From: an uncultured Collinsella sp.
GTDB taxonomy: Bacteria > Actinomycetota > Coriobacteriia > Coriobacteriales > Coriobacteriaceae
Direction of reading: 5' to 3'
Assembly (NCBI GenBank): GCA_900542275.1
Contig: UQMW01000006.1
Span: forward strand, 1-64,000
DNA length: 64,000 bases
In this document: positions 7,673 to 16,495 of the stretch, piece by piece
Layout: each line of letters opens with the position of its first letter
Position numbering within the stretch: the stretch's first letter is position 1
Position numbers and translations under genes: made by a program
The notes under the pieces: model-generated
Databases searched by the model: none
What the model was told of the DNA's origin: nothing
The model's input: the letters and a program-made list of their open reading frames with translations, nothing else

Positions 7673-9477
7673 AGCCCAACAAAACCACTGTCAGCGACAA
7701 CACCGAAAGCGGAGCACTCAACATGGTCAAGCTCACGATCGATAACTGCGAGGTCGTGGTGCCCGAGCACACCACGATCCTGGATGCGGCCAAGTCCGTC
7801 GGCATCCAGATTCCCACCCTGTGCTATCTGCGCGATCTGAACGAGATCGGCGGTTGCCGTGTGTGCGTGGTCGAGGTTGAGGGCTGCGACCAGCTGGTTG
7901 CCGCCTGCAACAACTACGTACTCGACGGCATGGTGGTCCACACCAACAGCCCCAAGGCCCGCGAGGCGCGTCGCACCAACGTGCAGCTGCTGCTGTCCCA
8001 GCACGACTCGCGCTGTACGAGCTGCGTGCGCAGCGGTAACTGCAACCTGCAGACCATCGCCAACGACCTGGGCATTTTCTATCTGCCGTATCAAAGGCAT
8101 TTGGCGGGCGAGGGCTGGGACTTCGATTTCCCCATCATCCGCGAAAACGACAAGTGCATTAAATGCATGCGCTGCATCAAGGTGTGCGAGAACGTGCAAG
8201 GCCTAGGGATTTGGGACCTGACCAGCCGAGCCACGCACACCGCCGTGGGTACCCGCGGGCGCGCGCCCATCGGCAAGACTGATTGTGTCGCATGCGGCCA
8301 GTGCATCGCGCATTGCCCGACGGGCGCGCTGCGCGAGCGCGACGACACCGAGACCGTGTTTGATGCTCTCGCCGATCCCGATAAGATCGTGCTGGTGCAG
8401 ATAGCGCCGGCCGTGCGCACCGCCTGGGGTGAGGAGCTCGGTATTCCGCGCGAGGATGCCACCGTTGAGCGCCTGGCCTGCGCGCTGCGCCGCGTGGGCT
8501 TTGAGTACGTGTTCGACACCGATTTCTCGGCCGATCTCACCATTATGGAGGAGGGCTCCGAGCTGATCGAGCGCCTGGGCGCCGCCGCCAAGGGCGAGAG
8601 TAACAGCCGCGGCTGGCCCATGTTTACGAGCTGCTGCCCGGGCTGGGTGCGCTTTGTAAAGGCGCGCTACCCGGAGTTTGTCGACAGCCTGTCCACGTCA
8701 AAGTCGCCGCAGCAGATGTTCGGCGCTATTGCCAAGACCTACTACGCCAAGGTGCTGGGCGTGGAGCCCGAGCGTCTGTTCGTGGTGTCCGTGATGCCGT
8801 GCACGGCCAAGAAGGCCGAGTGTGCGCTGCCGAGCATGATGGGCGAGGGCGGCGCGCCCGACGTGGACGTTGCGCTGACGGTGCGCGAGATGGTGCGCAT
8901 GATCCGCGCGAGCCACGTGAGCGTCGACACGCTGGTCGAGGAGCCGCTCGATACGCCGCTGGGCTTTGGCACGGGCGCGGGCGTGATTTTTGGCGCCACG
9001 GGCGGCGTGATGGAGGCCGCCGTGCGCTCGGCATATTACCTGGTGACGGGCAAGAACCCGGATGCCGATTTCTTTACCGACGTGCGCGGACTCGATGGCT
9101 GGAAGGAGGCCGTGGCCGATATCGATGGCACCAAGGTGCGCGTCGCCGTGGCACACGGGCTGGGAAACGCTGCCCGTCTGCTCGACGCGATTCGCGACGG
9201 CCGCGTGAGTTATGACTTCGTTGAGGTTATGGCATGCCCGGGCGGCTGCGTCGGTGGCGGCGGTCAGCCCATCCATGACGGCTGTGAGCTGGCAGCCGAG
9301 CGCGGCCAGGTACTGTGGGGCCTCGATGCGAACGCCAAGATTCGCTTCTCGCACGAGAATCCCGATGTCCAGGCGTGCTATCGCGAGTTCTTGGGTGCGC
9401 CGCTGTCGCCGCTGGCCGAGGGATTGCTGCATACCGACCATCACGCATGGACGATGCCTAACGAGGGGACGTGCTAG
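7666..9477 (+). CDS. [FeFe]-hydrogenase catalytic subunit, group A
   Basis: The 603-residue enzyme makes or consumes H2. From the N-terminus it has a 2Fe-2S ferredoxin-like domain (PTLCYL, GGCRVCVVEV), a His/Cys 4Fe-4S site (HDSRCTSC, SGNC), two further 4Fe-4S motifs (CIKCMRCIKVC, CVACGQCIAHC) and the H-cluster domain with all three signatures: TSCCPGW near 321, MPCTAKKAE near 377 and MACPGGC near 522. All H-cluster ligands look intact. It has no signal peptide, so it is cytoplasmic. ATG 7666 has a strong ggaggga site; ATG 7723 (MVKLTIDN) is an alternative with ggag upstream. With the upstream GltD-like partner it may couple H2 to NAD(P)H and ferredoxin (inference). Confidence 0.93.
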   Translation: MVEPNKTTVSDNTESGALNMVKLTIDNCEVVVPEHTTILDAAKSVGIQIPTLCYLRDLNEIGGCRVCVVEVEGCDQLVAACNNYVLDGMVVHTNSPKAREARRTNVQLLLSQHDSRCTSCVRSGNCNLQTIANDLGIFYLPYQRHLAGEGWDFDFPIIRENDKCIKCMRCIKVCENVQGLGIWDLTSRATHTAVGTRGRAPIGKTDCVACGQCIAHCPTGALRERDDTETVFDALADPDKIVLVQIAPAVRTAWGEELGIPREDATVERLACALRRVGFEYVFDTDFSADLTIMEEGSELIERLGAAAKGESNSRGWPMFTSCCPGWVRFVKARYPEFVDSLSTSKSPQQMFGAIAKTYYAKVLGVEPERLFVVSVMPCTAKKAECALPSMMGEGGAPDVDVALTVREMVRMIRASHVSVDTLVEEPLDTPLGFGTGAGVIFGATGGVMEAAVRSAYYLVTGKNPDADFFTDVRGLDGWKEAVADIDGTKVRVAVAHGLGNAARLLDAIRDGRVSYDFVEVMACPGGCVGGGGQPIHDGCELAAERGQVLWGLDANAKIRFSHENPDVQACYREFLGAPLSPLAEGLLHTDHHAWTMPNEGTC

Positions 9478-9479
9478 CG

Positions 9480-10538
9480 ATGCGCGCGTTTGATTTTGAA
9501 ATGTCGCGCCGGGGATTTGCCTCGGCGCTTGCCGCGGGCGCGTTGTCGCTTGCGCTGGTTGGCTGTGGCGGCGGAGCTGCGGGGGCGAGGTCTTCTGCGG
9601 GTTCGGCTGCTGGGTCTGCGGCGAGTGGCGCTGCCGCTGAGTCGGTCGAGGTGCGCGTTGCCTCGCTCAAGGGACCGACGTCGATCGGTCTGGTGCAGTT
9701 TATGGACCAGGCTGCCGATGGCGAGACGGACAATGAGTTCGACTTTGCGATCAGCGCCGCGGCCGACGAGATTGTGCCCAAGGTCATTCAGGGCGATATC
9801 GACATTGCCCTGGTGCCGGCCAACTTGGCGAGCGTGCTCTACAACAAGACCGAGGGTGCGGTGCAGGTCATCGACATCAACACGCTGGGCGTGCTGAACG
9901 TTGTGACGGGCGACGCAGGCGTGGCCTCGTTTGGCGATCTGGCGGGTCGTACCGTCTACATGACGGGCAAGGGCACCACGCCGGAGTACGTCATGAACTA
10001 CCTGCTGGAGCGCGCGGGCCTGACCGGTCAAGTGACGCTCGAGTTTAAGAGCGAGCCCACCGAGGTGCTGTCGGCCCTGCTTGCCGACCCGTCCGCCGTG
10101 GGCGTGCTGCCGGAGCCATTCAAGACCGCTGCCATCGCCAAGAGCGAGGGCAGTCTGTCGGTACCGGTGAGCCTGACCGACGCGTGGGACGAGCTCGCGG
10201 GTGACACGGGCTCCCGTTTGCTGACGGGCGTGACCGTGGTGCGCCGTGCATTTGCCGAGGAGCATCCCGAGGCCGTGGCGGAGTTCTTGAGCTGCCATGC
10301 GGCGAGCGTTGAGGCCGTAAATGCGGCGCCGGCGGACTGGGCTCAGGCCGTGGTCGATGCGGGCGTCGTGGATAGTGCCACGATTGCCGAAAAGGCGATT
10401 CCCGGGTGCATGCTCGTGTGTCAGACGGGGAAAGATATGAAGGCGGCGCTCGGTGGGTACCTACAGGTGCTGGCCGATGCGGACGCGAGCGCCGTGGGCG
10501 GTAAGCTCCCGGCTGACGATTTCTACTACATGGAGTAG
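9480..10538 (+). CDS. Lipoprotein ABC-transporter substrate-binding protein (NMT1/THI5/SsuA-like)
   Basis: The 352-residue protein has a twin-Arg-like n-region (SRRGF), a hydrophobic segment and a lipobox ending LALVGC, so it should be a membrane-anchored lipoprotein outside the cell. The rest resembles periplasmic-binding proteins of nitrate/taurine/thiamine-precursor type: two lobes with a segment for ligand (GDIDIALVPANLA, GTTPEYVMNYLLE). The ligand cannot be read from the sequence. It starts 2 bp after the hydrogenase stop codon and is followed 3 bp later by its permease-ATPase gene, so it should be co-transcribed with the hydrogenase. GTG 9471 is an alternative start. Confidence 0.8.
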   Translation: MRAFDFEMSRRGFASALAAGALSLALVGCGGGAAGARSSAGSAAGSAASGAAAESVEVRVASLKGPTSIGLVQFMDQAADGETDNEFDFAISAAADEIVPKVIQGDIDIALVPANLASVLYNKTEGAVQVIDINTLGVLNVVTGDAGVASFGDLAGRTVYMTGKGTTPEYVMNYLLERAGLTGQVTLEFKSEPTEVLSALLADPSAVGVLPEPFKTAAIAKSEGSLSVPVSLTDAWDELAGDTGSRLLTGVTVVRRAFAEEHPEAVAEFLSCHAASVEAVNAAPADWAQAVVDAGVVDSATIAEKAIPGCMLVCQTGKDMKAALGGYLQVLADADASAVGGKLPADDFYYME

Positions 10539-10541
10539 CCC

Positions 10542-11909
10542 GTGCGTGCGTTTGCTCGACAAATGACTGAGCGTGCGAAGGCGGTGGCGGCAGTGGGTGC
10601 CGTCGCCGCCTTTTGGCTTGCCGTGTGGATCTTTGCGGCGGCGCTGGTGGCGCAGCCGTTGATTTTACCGGGGCCGGGCGCGGTTGCCTTGGCGCTGCTG
10701 CGCCTGGTGTGCGATGGCGGTACCTGGGCGATTTTGGCGGGCTCGGGCGCGCGGATACTGGGCGGGCTGGCGCTTGCCGCGGTGTGTGGTGGCGTGCTTG
10801 CCGGGATTTCGTCACGGTCGCGGGCGTTTGCGCGCCTGGTGGCTCCGGCGCTGTCGTTTGTAAAGGCGACACCGGTCGCCTGCGTGGTAGTCCTGCTGCT
10901 CATTTGGCTGGGATCGGCGCGCGTGAGCATCGCCGCTGTTTTTTTGATGGCGCTGCCGGGCGTGTATTTCTCGCTGGTCGAGGGCTTGGCGCAAGTGAAC
11001 AAACCGCTGGAGCAGATGTTTCGCCTGCATGGCGTACGGGGTTGGCGCCTGTTTTGCGCCCATACCTGGCGCGAAGTTCTACCGTTTGTGCTTTCGTGCG
11101 CGCAGGCAGTGATTGGCATGAGCTGGAAGGCCGGCGTGGCCGCGGAGCTGATCGGCATGGCGGTGGGTACTGTAGGCGAGTGCATCTATCAGGCAAAGCT
11201 GCTCATCGAGACAGCTGACCTGTTGGCTTGGACCGTGTTGGTCGTGGCGGCATCGTGGACATGCGAGCGTGTGCTGGTGTGGCTGCTGCGGGCTTCGGGG
11301 CCCGTGGCATGGCGTGCGGCGGTACGGTCGCATGGACGCGGCTTGCACGGTCGTGCGGGCGCTGCCGACGTGGCGGAGCTTGCGCTTGCCGTGGGCGATC
11401 GCGCGCCCTGGGCGCCGGCGCTGGATGGTCTGGTGCTCAACGTGCCCGCGGGCGGGCGCGCTTGCGTGATGGGCGCCTCGGGTGCTGGCAAAACAACGCT
11501 GCTTGCCCTGGCGGCGGGGGAATGCGCACCGTGCTCCATGATGTTCCAGGATGCGCGTCTGGTCGAGGACGCTTCTGCCTTGGATAACGTGCTCGTGTGC
11601 GCCGATGCACGCGTGGATGCCTCGAGTGCCGCAGCCCTGTTGCGCCTGCTGGTGCCGGGAATCGACGTGCATGCTTGTACGGCCGAGCTTTCGGGCGGCC
11701 AGCGCCGACGCGTCGAAATCGCTCGCGCCCTGCTGTGCCCGGGCGGTGCGGTGATTCTGGACGAGCCCTTTACCGGCCTGGATGTCGCCGCGCGCGATGC
11801 GACGGCCGAGGTCGTGCTCGACCTCCTCGATGGCCGCACACTCCTGTTCGCCACACACGACGCCTCCGACGCTCAGGCCCTCGATATCTCGGACATCATT
11901 ACGCTCTAA
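10542..11909 (+). CDS. ABC transporter permease fused to a shortened ATPase domain
   Basis: The 455-residue protein joins two parts that are normally separate. Residues 1 to about 245 are an SsuC-type permease with several membrane spans and an EAA-like loop (SWKAGVAAELIG). From about 270 follows an ATPase with Walker A GASGAGKTT, Q-loop MFQDARL, signature LSGGQRRR, Walker B VILDEPFTGLD and the switch His in LFATHD. The stretch between Walker A and the Q-loop is only about 15 residues, much shorter than usual. GTG 10542 is the only start close to the lipoprotein stop. Dimerisation of the fused chain would give a complete importer. Substrate unknown. Confidence 0.82.
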   Translation: MRAFARQMTERAKAVAAVGAVAAFWLAVWIFAAALVAQPLILPGPGAVALALLRLVCDGGTWAILAGSGARILGGLALAAVCGGVLAGISSRSRAFARLVAPALSFVKATPVACVVVLLLIWLGSARVSIAAVFLMALPGVYFSLVEGLAQVNKPLEQMFRLHGVRGWRLFCAHTWREVLPFVLSCAQAVIGMSWKAGVAAELIGMAVGTVGECIYQAKLLIETADLLAWTVLVVAASWTCERVLVWLLRASGPVAWRAAVRSHGRGLHGRAGAADVAELALAVGDRAPWAPALDGLVLNVPAGGRACVMGASGAGKTTLLALAAGECAPCSMMFQDARLVEDASALDNVLVCADARVDASSAAALLRLLVPGIDVHACTAELSGGQRRRVEIARALLCPGGAVILDEPFTGLDVAARDATAEVVLDLLDGRTLLFATHDASDAQALDISDIITL

Positions 11910-11928
11910 ATACTAACTCAGCAACAAA

Positions 11929-11956
11929 ATGATCCGTTTTCCTCCGTCCCCATGGG
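11929..11956. repeat. Copy of a dispersed intergenic repeat (one arm)
   Basis: The sequence gatccgttttcctccgtccc and the following ggggtc match one arm of the inverted repeat at 25514-25590 with few changes. It lies just after the ABC gene. Only one arm is present here. Confidence 0.6.
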
Positions 11957-11965
11957 GTCGGGTGT

Positions 11966-12010
11966 GGTATTCTATCTGCGGGGTAATACTTAGGAATACC
12001 AAGTAATACC
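11966..12010 (+). promoter_or_regulatory. Candidate promoter/operator of the RelB-like gene
   Basis: An inverted repeat ggtattc (11966-11972) / gaatacc (11994-12000) is followed by another taatacc (12004-12010) and contains a -10-like taatac at 11983. RelB-type proteins usually repress their own promoter, so this is a plausible operator. Confidence 0.4.
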
Positions 12011-12124
12011 AACGCCGCAGAAACAAACTCCGGATGCGGGCCAATCGGGTTGCCTTCACAGCCCGTCGCCCAGCCGCGTGGCCCGCATCTATCCGCACCA
12101 CCGTCGTTTCAAAAAGGAAGCGCC

Positions 12125-12346
12125 ATGGCAGAACACATGACCCCGGTTGTCGCGAAGGTCTTGCCCGAGGAGAAGGCAGCCTTCGCGGCGGCAACCCAGC
12201 TCGTGGGCACCACGCCGTCCAACGCCATCCGCATGTTTATCGCCGCGTTCAATCGTTGCGGCACCTTTCCGTTCGACATCTCGCCCAACGGGGCCTTCGG
12301 CAAAGACTGTCCCCAACAACTAGTCGTTGAAGAACGTCCCCAATGA
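12125..12346 (+). CDS. RelB/DinJ-like antitoxin, orphan
   Basis: The 73-residue protein resembles the ribbon-helix-helix antitoxins RelB/DinJ: VVAKVLPEEKAAFAAA, then TPSNAIRMFIAAFNRCGTFPFD, the usual helix and Phe-Pro-Phe segment. Such proteins bind their own operator and neutralise an mRNA-cleaving RelE/YafQ toxin. No toxin gene is next to it; the following gene is a membrane protease. Its last codons and stop lie inside the inverted repeat at 12330-12367, so the natural C-terminus may have been replaced. ATG 12125 follows aaaaaggaagc. Confidence 0.7.
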   Translation: MAEHMTPVVAKVLPEEKAAFAAATQLVGTTPSNAIRMFIAAFNRCGTFPFDISPNGAFGKDCPQQLVVEERPQ

Positions 12347-12367
12347 CTAGTCGTTGGGGACGTTCTT
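12330..12367. repeat. 38-bp near-perfect palindrome with an adjacent half copy
   Basis: Arms aagaacgtccccaa (12330-12343) and ttggggacgttctt (12354-12367) are perfectly complementary around a gactagtc core. A partial copy (gtccccaacaactagtcgttg) precedes it at 12309. The stop codon of the RelB-like gene is in the loop. It could fold as a terminator-like hairpin, but no T run follows. Confidence 0.75.
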
Positions 12368-12396
12368 ATATGACTGCCCGTCGAGAGGAGGTTGGC

Positions 12397-13308
12397 ATGC
12401 TCAATGCGATGATTTGGGCGCTTGCCTGTTTTGGCGTCGTCGCTGCCGATATAGCCCTGAGCGTCGTTTTGTTCTCCGCCCTTGGCGTCGCATCGGTGTT
12501 CATGGGTTTTTCAATCGATGACCTCGACATTCAATTGCTTCAGGCCGTCGCGCAGACGGTATCGTTTTTGATGGCGCTGCTGTGGTGGCGTTATCTGTGG
12601 CCGCGCTCGTTTATGGTGCGCTGGCAGGGCGAGCGCCCGCTTGGCGGGGGAGCAGGCAAAGCATGGAGGCGCATCGCCTGCGTTATCGTGATCGGCCTTG
12701 CCCTGCAGGTGGTCGTTGGCTACGTGACCGACGCCGTGCTGTCGCTGTTGCCCGAGGCAGCGGCCGATTACAGCGAGCTTGTCGAGGAGACGGGCATGGG
12801 CGACACGAGCTATCTGGCCGTCCTGACCACGGTGCTCGGCGCTCCGTTTTGCGAGGAACTGCTGGTGCGCGGTATCATTTTTGAGTTTTCGCTCCGAGCG
12901 TTTAACCCGCAGTGCCGTCCGCTCTGGAAACGCCGGCGCCGCGCGAACGCGCAAGACGGCGCCATGGTGCCCTGGGCGGCGCCGGACAAGCGAGGCATCG
13001 CCGCGGCGATTGTGCTGCAGGCGGCGGTCTTTGGCTTTATGCATATGAACTGGGTGCAGGGCTGCTACGCCGGCGCCGCCGGTCTGGTCTTTGGCTGGGT
13101 GCTCGTGACCACCGGAAAGCTCCGCTACACGATTCTGCTGCACTTTGCCTTTAACGCCGGGTCGTACCTCATGGGCCTGCTGTGGTTTGTGAACACGCCG
13201 CTCGACGTGATAATCACGGTCGCGATCGCCGGCGTGATCCTGGTGGAGGCAATGCGCTCGCTGCGCCAAGCGTGTGGGATGGACGCAGCGAGTGCACCAC
13301 TTCGCTAG
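12397..13308 (+). CDS. CPBP-family intramembrane metalloprotease
   Basis: The 303-residue membrane protein has several hydrophobic spans and the CPBP/Abi motifs in order: EELLVRG (near residue 152), FGFMHMNW and HFAFNAGS. These Glu and His residues bind the zinc of the intramembrane protease. Bacterial members cleave or process membrane peptides, and some give bacteriocin immunity; the substrate here is unknown. ATG 12397 has gagaggaggt upstream. The stop overlaps the stop of the convergent ygiQ-like gene by the shared ctag. Confidence 0.85.
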   Translation: MLNAMIWALACFGVVAADIALSVVLFSALGVASVFMGFSIDDLDIQLLQAVAQTVSFLMALLWWRYLWPRSFMVRWQGERPLGGGAGKAWRRIACVIVIGLALQVVVGYVTDAVLSLLPEAAADYSELVEETGMGDTSYLAVLTTVLGAPFCEELLVRGIIFEFSLRAFNPQCRPLWKRRRRANAQDGAMVPWAAPDKRGIAAAIVLQAAVFGFMHMNWVQGCYAGAAGLVFGWVLVTTGKLRYTILLHFAFNAGSYLMGLLWFVNTPLDVIITVAIAGVILVEAMRSLRQACGMDAASAPLR

Positions 13309-15443
13309 TTGCGGCGACCGCCTCCGTTGGCACCCTGACGCCCCTGAGCTGCGCGGTTGCGGCCTGCGGTGTTCTGCGCGCGCGACATGCCGCCGTGACC
13401 CTTGCTGCCCTTAGGCCCCTTGCCAGCGCCGGCGTCACCGTGCGGCTTGCCGCCCTTCTTGCCGGTGCCATGCCCACCGCCAGCAGACGTCTCGCCCGGG
13501 CGCGGCGGTACGGGACGGATCAGGCAATGCTTGGTGTAGCCGATCAGGTCACGACGCCCGGCTTTTTCCAGCGCCTCGCGCACGAGCTTGTAGTTCTCGG
13601 GCTTGCGATACTGGATGAGCGCGCGCTGCATGGCCTTCTCGTGCGGGTCGCGCGCTACATAGATCGGCTCCATGGTGCGCGGGTCCACGCCGGTGTAGTA
13701 CATGCAGGTCGACATGGTGGACGGGGTGGGGTAGAAGTCCTGCACCTGCTCGGGCATGTAGCCCATGTCGCGCACAGCCTCGGCAAGCTCCACCGCTTCC
13801 TTCATCGTCGAGCCGGGGTGGCTCGAGATCAGGTACGGAACCACGTACTGCTTGAGTCCGTATTCACGGTTCAAGCGCTCAAATTTGCGACAGAACGCGT
13901 CGTAGACGGCGCGGCTCGGCTTGCCCATCACGGAGAGCACCGCGTCGCTCACATGCTCGGGCGCCACGCGTAGCTGGCCCGAGACATGGTGCTCCAGCAG
14001 CTCGCGCAAAAACTCGTCCGAGGCATCGGCCATGGTGTAGTCAAAACGGATGCCGCTGCGGACGAAGACCTTCTTGACGCCCGGCAGCTGGCGCAGGTCG
14101 CGCAGCAGCTGCGTGTAGCCGCTCTCGTCGACCACCATGTTCTTACACACGCTCGGCCATAGGCAGCGCTTGTTCTTGCACACGCCATGTTTGAGCTGCT
14201 TGTCGCAGGCCGGGCGGCTAAAGTTGGCCGTCGGTCCGCCCACATCGTTGATGTAGCCCTTAAACTCGGGGTCGTGTGTGAGCAGCTCGGCCTCGCGCAT
14301 GATCGAGTCGTGGCTGCGCATCTGCAGCACGCGGCCCTGGTGGAAGGTCAGCGCGCAAAACGAGCACTCACCAAAGCACCCGCGGTTGGAGCTGATTGAA
14401 AACTTGATCTCGGCAAAAGCCGGCACGCCGCCCGCTGCGTCGTAATCGGGATGCCAATCGCGTGCGTAGGGGAGTTCGGCCACCTCGTCCATCTCGTCGG
14501 TGGTAAGCGTCGCGGACGGCGGGTTCTGCACCACATAGACGCTGTTGGGGTAGGGTTCTACCAGGCGATGCCCGGTGATGGGGTCCATGTTCTGCTGCTG
14601 CACGTTAAAGCTGCGCGCGTAGTTGAGCTTATCGGCGGCAAGGTCGTCCCAGCTGGGCAGCAGGTCGTAGTCGTAGACCTCGTCGAGCGAGCTGGTGCGG
14701 TAGACGGTGCCGTTGATATAGGTGATCTGATCGATGGGCAGGCCCGCGTCGAGCGCATCGGCGATCTCGACGATCGCGTGCTCGCCCATGCCGTAGATGA
14801 GGATGTCGGCGCCCGAATCGAGCAGCACCGAGCGCTTGAGCTTATCCTGCCAGTAGTCGTAGTGGGCCAGGCGGCGCAGACTCGCCTCGATGCCGCCGAT
14901 GATGATGGGGGCGTCCTTGAACGTCTGGCGGATGAGGTTGCCGTAGACCGTGACGGCACGATTGGGGCGGTGCCCCTCCTCGCCACCGGGGGTATAGGCG
15001 TCGGTGTGGCGGCGATGCTTGGTCACCGAATAGTGGTTGACCATGGAGTCCATGTTGCCGGCACTGACGAGAAAGCCCAGGCGCGGCTCGCCGAGCACCG
15101 TGATGCTGGCGGGGTCGGTCCAGTCGGGCTGGCAGATGATGCCCACTTTGTAGCCGTGCGCGTCGAGTACGCGGCTGACGATGGCCATACCAAAGCTAGG
15201 GTGGTCCACGTAGGCGTCGCCGCAAATGTAGACAAAGTCGCACTGGTACCAGCCGCGCGCATCCATGTCGGCGCGGCTGACGGGGAGGAACTTGTCGCGG
15301 CCCGGACGCCAGGGGCGTGAGGGCGCTGCCTGGGCATGAGTGGCGTGGCCACCCTGGGCCTTGCCGCCACGCTTTTGCTGCTGGCCGCGCTGGGCATGCT
15401 TGCCGTGCTGGTTGTGCTGAGCGTCCTGGGGCTTTTTTGCCAC
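13305..15443 (-). CDS. YgiQ-family radical SAM protein
   Basis: The 712-residue protein matches the YgiQ (UPF0313) family: N-terminal domain with RADMDARGWYQ, then the radical SAM cluster motif CFGECSFC, and the C-terminal YPTPSTMSTCMYYTG and HEKAMQRALIQYRKPEN segments. It should bind a 4Fe-4S cluster and S-adenosylmethionine; the reaction of the family is unknown. The first about 45 residues are Gln/His/Gly/Lys-rich and the last about 60 are Gly/Arg-rich, both probably disordered. GTG 15443 is chosen because gggagga lies just upstream; an open frame continues to 15614 without a better site. Confidence 0.85.
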   Translation of the reverse strand: MAKKPQDAQHNQHGKHAQRGQQQKRGGKAQGGHATHAQAAPSRPWRPGRDKFLPVSRADMDARGWYQCDFVYICGDAYVDHPSFGMAIVSRVLDAHGYKVGIICQPDWTDPASITVLGEPRLGFLVSAGNMDSMVNHYSVTKHRRHTDAYTPGGEEGHRPNRAVTVYGNLIRQTFKDAPIIIGGIEASLRRLAHYDYWQDKLKRSVLLDSGADILIYGMGEHAIVEIADALDAGLPIDQITYINGTVYRTSSLDEVYDYDLLPSWDDLAADKLNYARSFNVQQQNMDPITGHRLVEPYPNSVYVVQNPPSATLTTDEMDEVAELPYARDWHPDYDAAGGVPAFAEIKFSISSNRGCFGECSFCALTFHQGRVLQMRSHDSIMREAELLTHDPEFKGYINDVGGPTANFSRPACDKQLKHGVCKNKRCLWPSVCKNMVVDESGYTQLLRDLRQLPGVKKVFVRSGIRFDYTMADASDEFLRELLEHHVSGQLRVAPEHVSDAVLSVMGKPSRAVYDAFCRKFERLNREYGLKQYVVPYLISSHPGSTMKEAVELAEAVRDMGYMPEQVQDFYPTPSTMSTCMYYTGVDPRTMEPIYVARDPHEKAMQRALIQYRKPENYKLVREALEKAGRRDLIGYTKHCLIRPVPPRPGETSAGGGHGTGKKGGKPHGDAGAGKGPKGSKGHGGMSRAQNTAGRNRAAQGRQGANGGGRRN

Positions 15444-15696
15444 GATTCCTCCCGTTGTTAGTATGCTGCACGTAATTGTAACCAGTCTTTTTGGGACGGG
15501 GCTAAAAAGACTGGTGGAGTACATGAGCTGGCGGATCGGCGCGTCGATGCGGGTGCCGTTTGTTTCCAGACTGTGTATCCCCGTGTCGAAGGAGCCGTCT
15601 CGCGCGCACGCCATGTTGTCAATGGGTTACAGTATGAACGGCGGCTATGTTTCCGCCAACGCACGAGAGGGTCGTCAACAAGGAGGATGCACGACG

Positions 15697-16416
15697 ATGC
15701 AGCGTGCCAAACAGATATCGGAGTCCATCGAACTGGGCATTATCCTGGCGCTCGCCGGCGGCTTTATGGATGTGTATTCGTACATTGGGCGCGACCATGT
15801 TTTCGCAAACGCGCAGACGGGCAACATCCTGCTTGTGGGCGTGAGCATCTCGGAGGGCAATTGGGCACTTGCGGGGCGCTACTTCTTCCCTGTGGTGTCG
15901 TTTGCCGTGGGCATTATGCTTGCCGACCTGGTACACGAACGGTTTGGCAGCGTGATTCACTGGCGCCAAGTGACGGTGTTCTTTGAAGCCGTCATCTTGC
16001 TGGGCGTGAGCTTTATCCCGGGCGGCAATTTCAACCTGCTCGCCAACTGCCTCACCTCGTTTGCCTGCGGCATGCAGGTCGAGAGCTTCCGCAAGATCCA
16101 CGGTCACGGCATCGCTACGACCATGTGCATCGGCAACTTGCGCAACGCACTGCAAAACGTGGACGATTACATCATCACCCACAAGCGCGGCTTTTTGGAA
16201 AACGGCCTGCTGTACTTTGGCGTGATCTTCACCTTTGTGTTTGGCGCCGTGCTGGGCAACTGGTGCATCGAGCGCATGGGGCTGCACGCCATTGCGGTGG
16301 CGAGCATGCTGCTGTTTATCGCGTTTGCCATCATGTTTATCGATCGCGAACGCGACTTGCACAGGAAATGGGCCCGCATCGTAGCTGACTGGCAGACCAC
16401 GAGTCTTAAGCGCTAA
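15697..16416 (+). CDS. YoaK/DUF1275-family membrane protein
   Basis: The 239-residue protein begins with the family signature ALAGGFMDVYSY...FANAQTGN and has about six membrane spans, ending in a basic tail. DUF1275 proteins are widespread inner-membrane proteins without a proven function. ATG 15697 has aaggagg about 10 bases upstream. It is monocistronic: divergent from ygiQ and followed by a strong hairpin. Confidence 0.83.
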   Translation: MQRAKQISESIELGIILALAGGFMDVYSYIGRDHVFANAQTGNILLVGVSISEGNWALAGRYFFPVVSFAVGIMLADLVHERFGSVIHWRQVTVFFEAVILLGVSFIPGGNFNLLANCLTSFACGMQVESFRKIHGHGIATTMCIGNLRNALQNVDDYIITHKRGFLENGLLYFGVIFTFVFGAVLGNWCIERMGLHAIAVASMLLFIAFAIMFIDRERDLHRKWARIVADWQTTSLKR

Positions 16417-16423
16417 GGTGCAT

Positions 16424-16490
16424 GTTCGTAACAACATTCAGGAGCCAGAAAAACTATCTAGCTCCTGAATGTTGTTACGAACTGCTTTTT
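16424..16490 (+). terminator. Very strong terminator with 22-bp perfect stem
   Basis: Bases 16424-16445 and 16461-16482 are perfect complements, followed by tgcttttt. It ends the DUF1275 gene and separates it from the convergent gene at 16496. Confidence 0.85.
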
Positions 16491-16495
16491 GCGAT

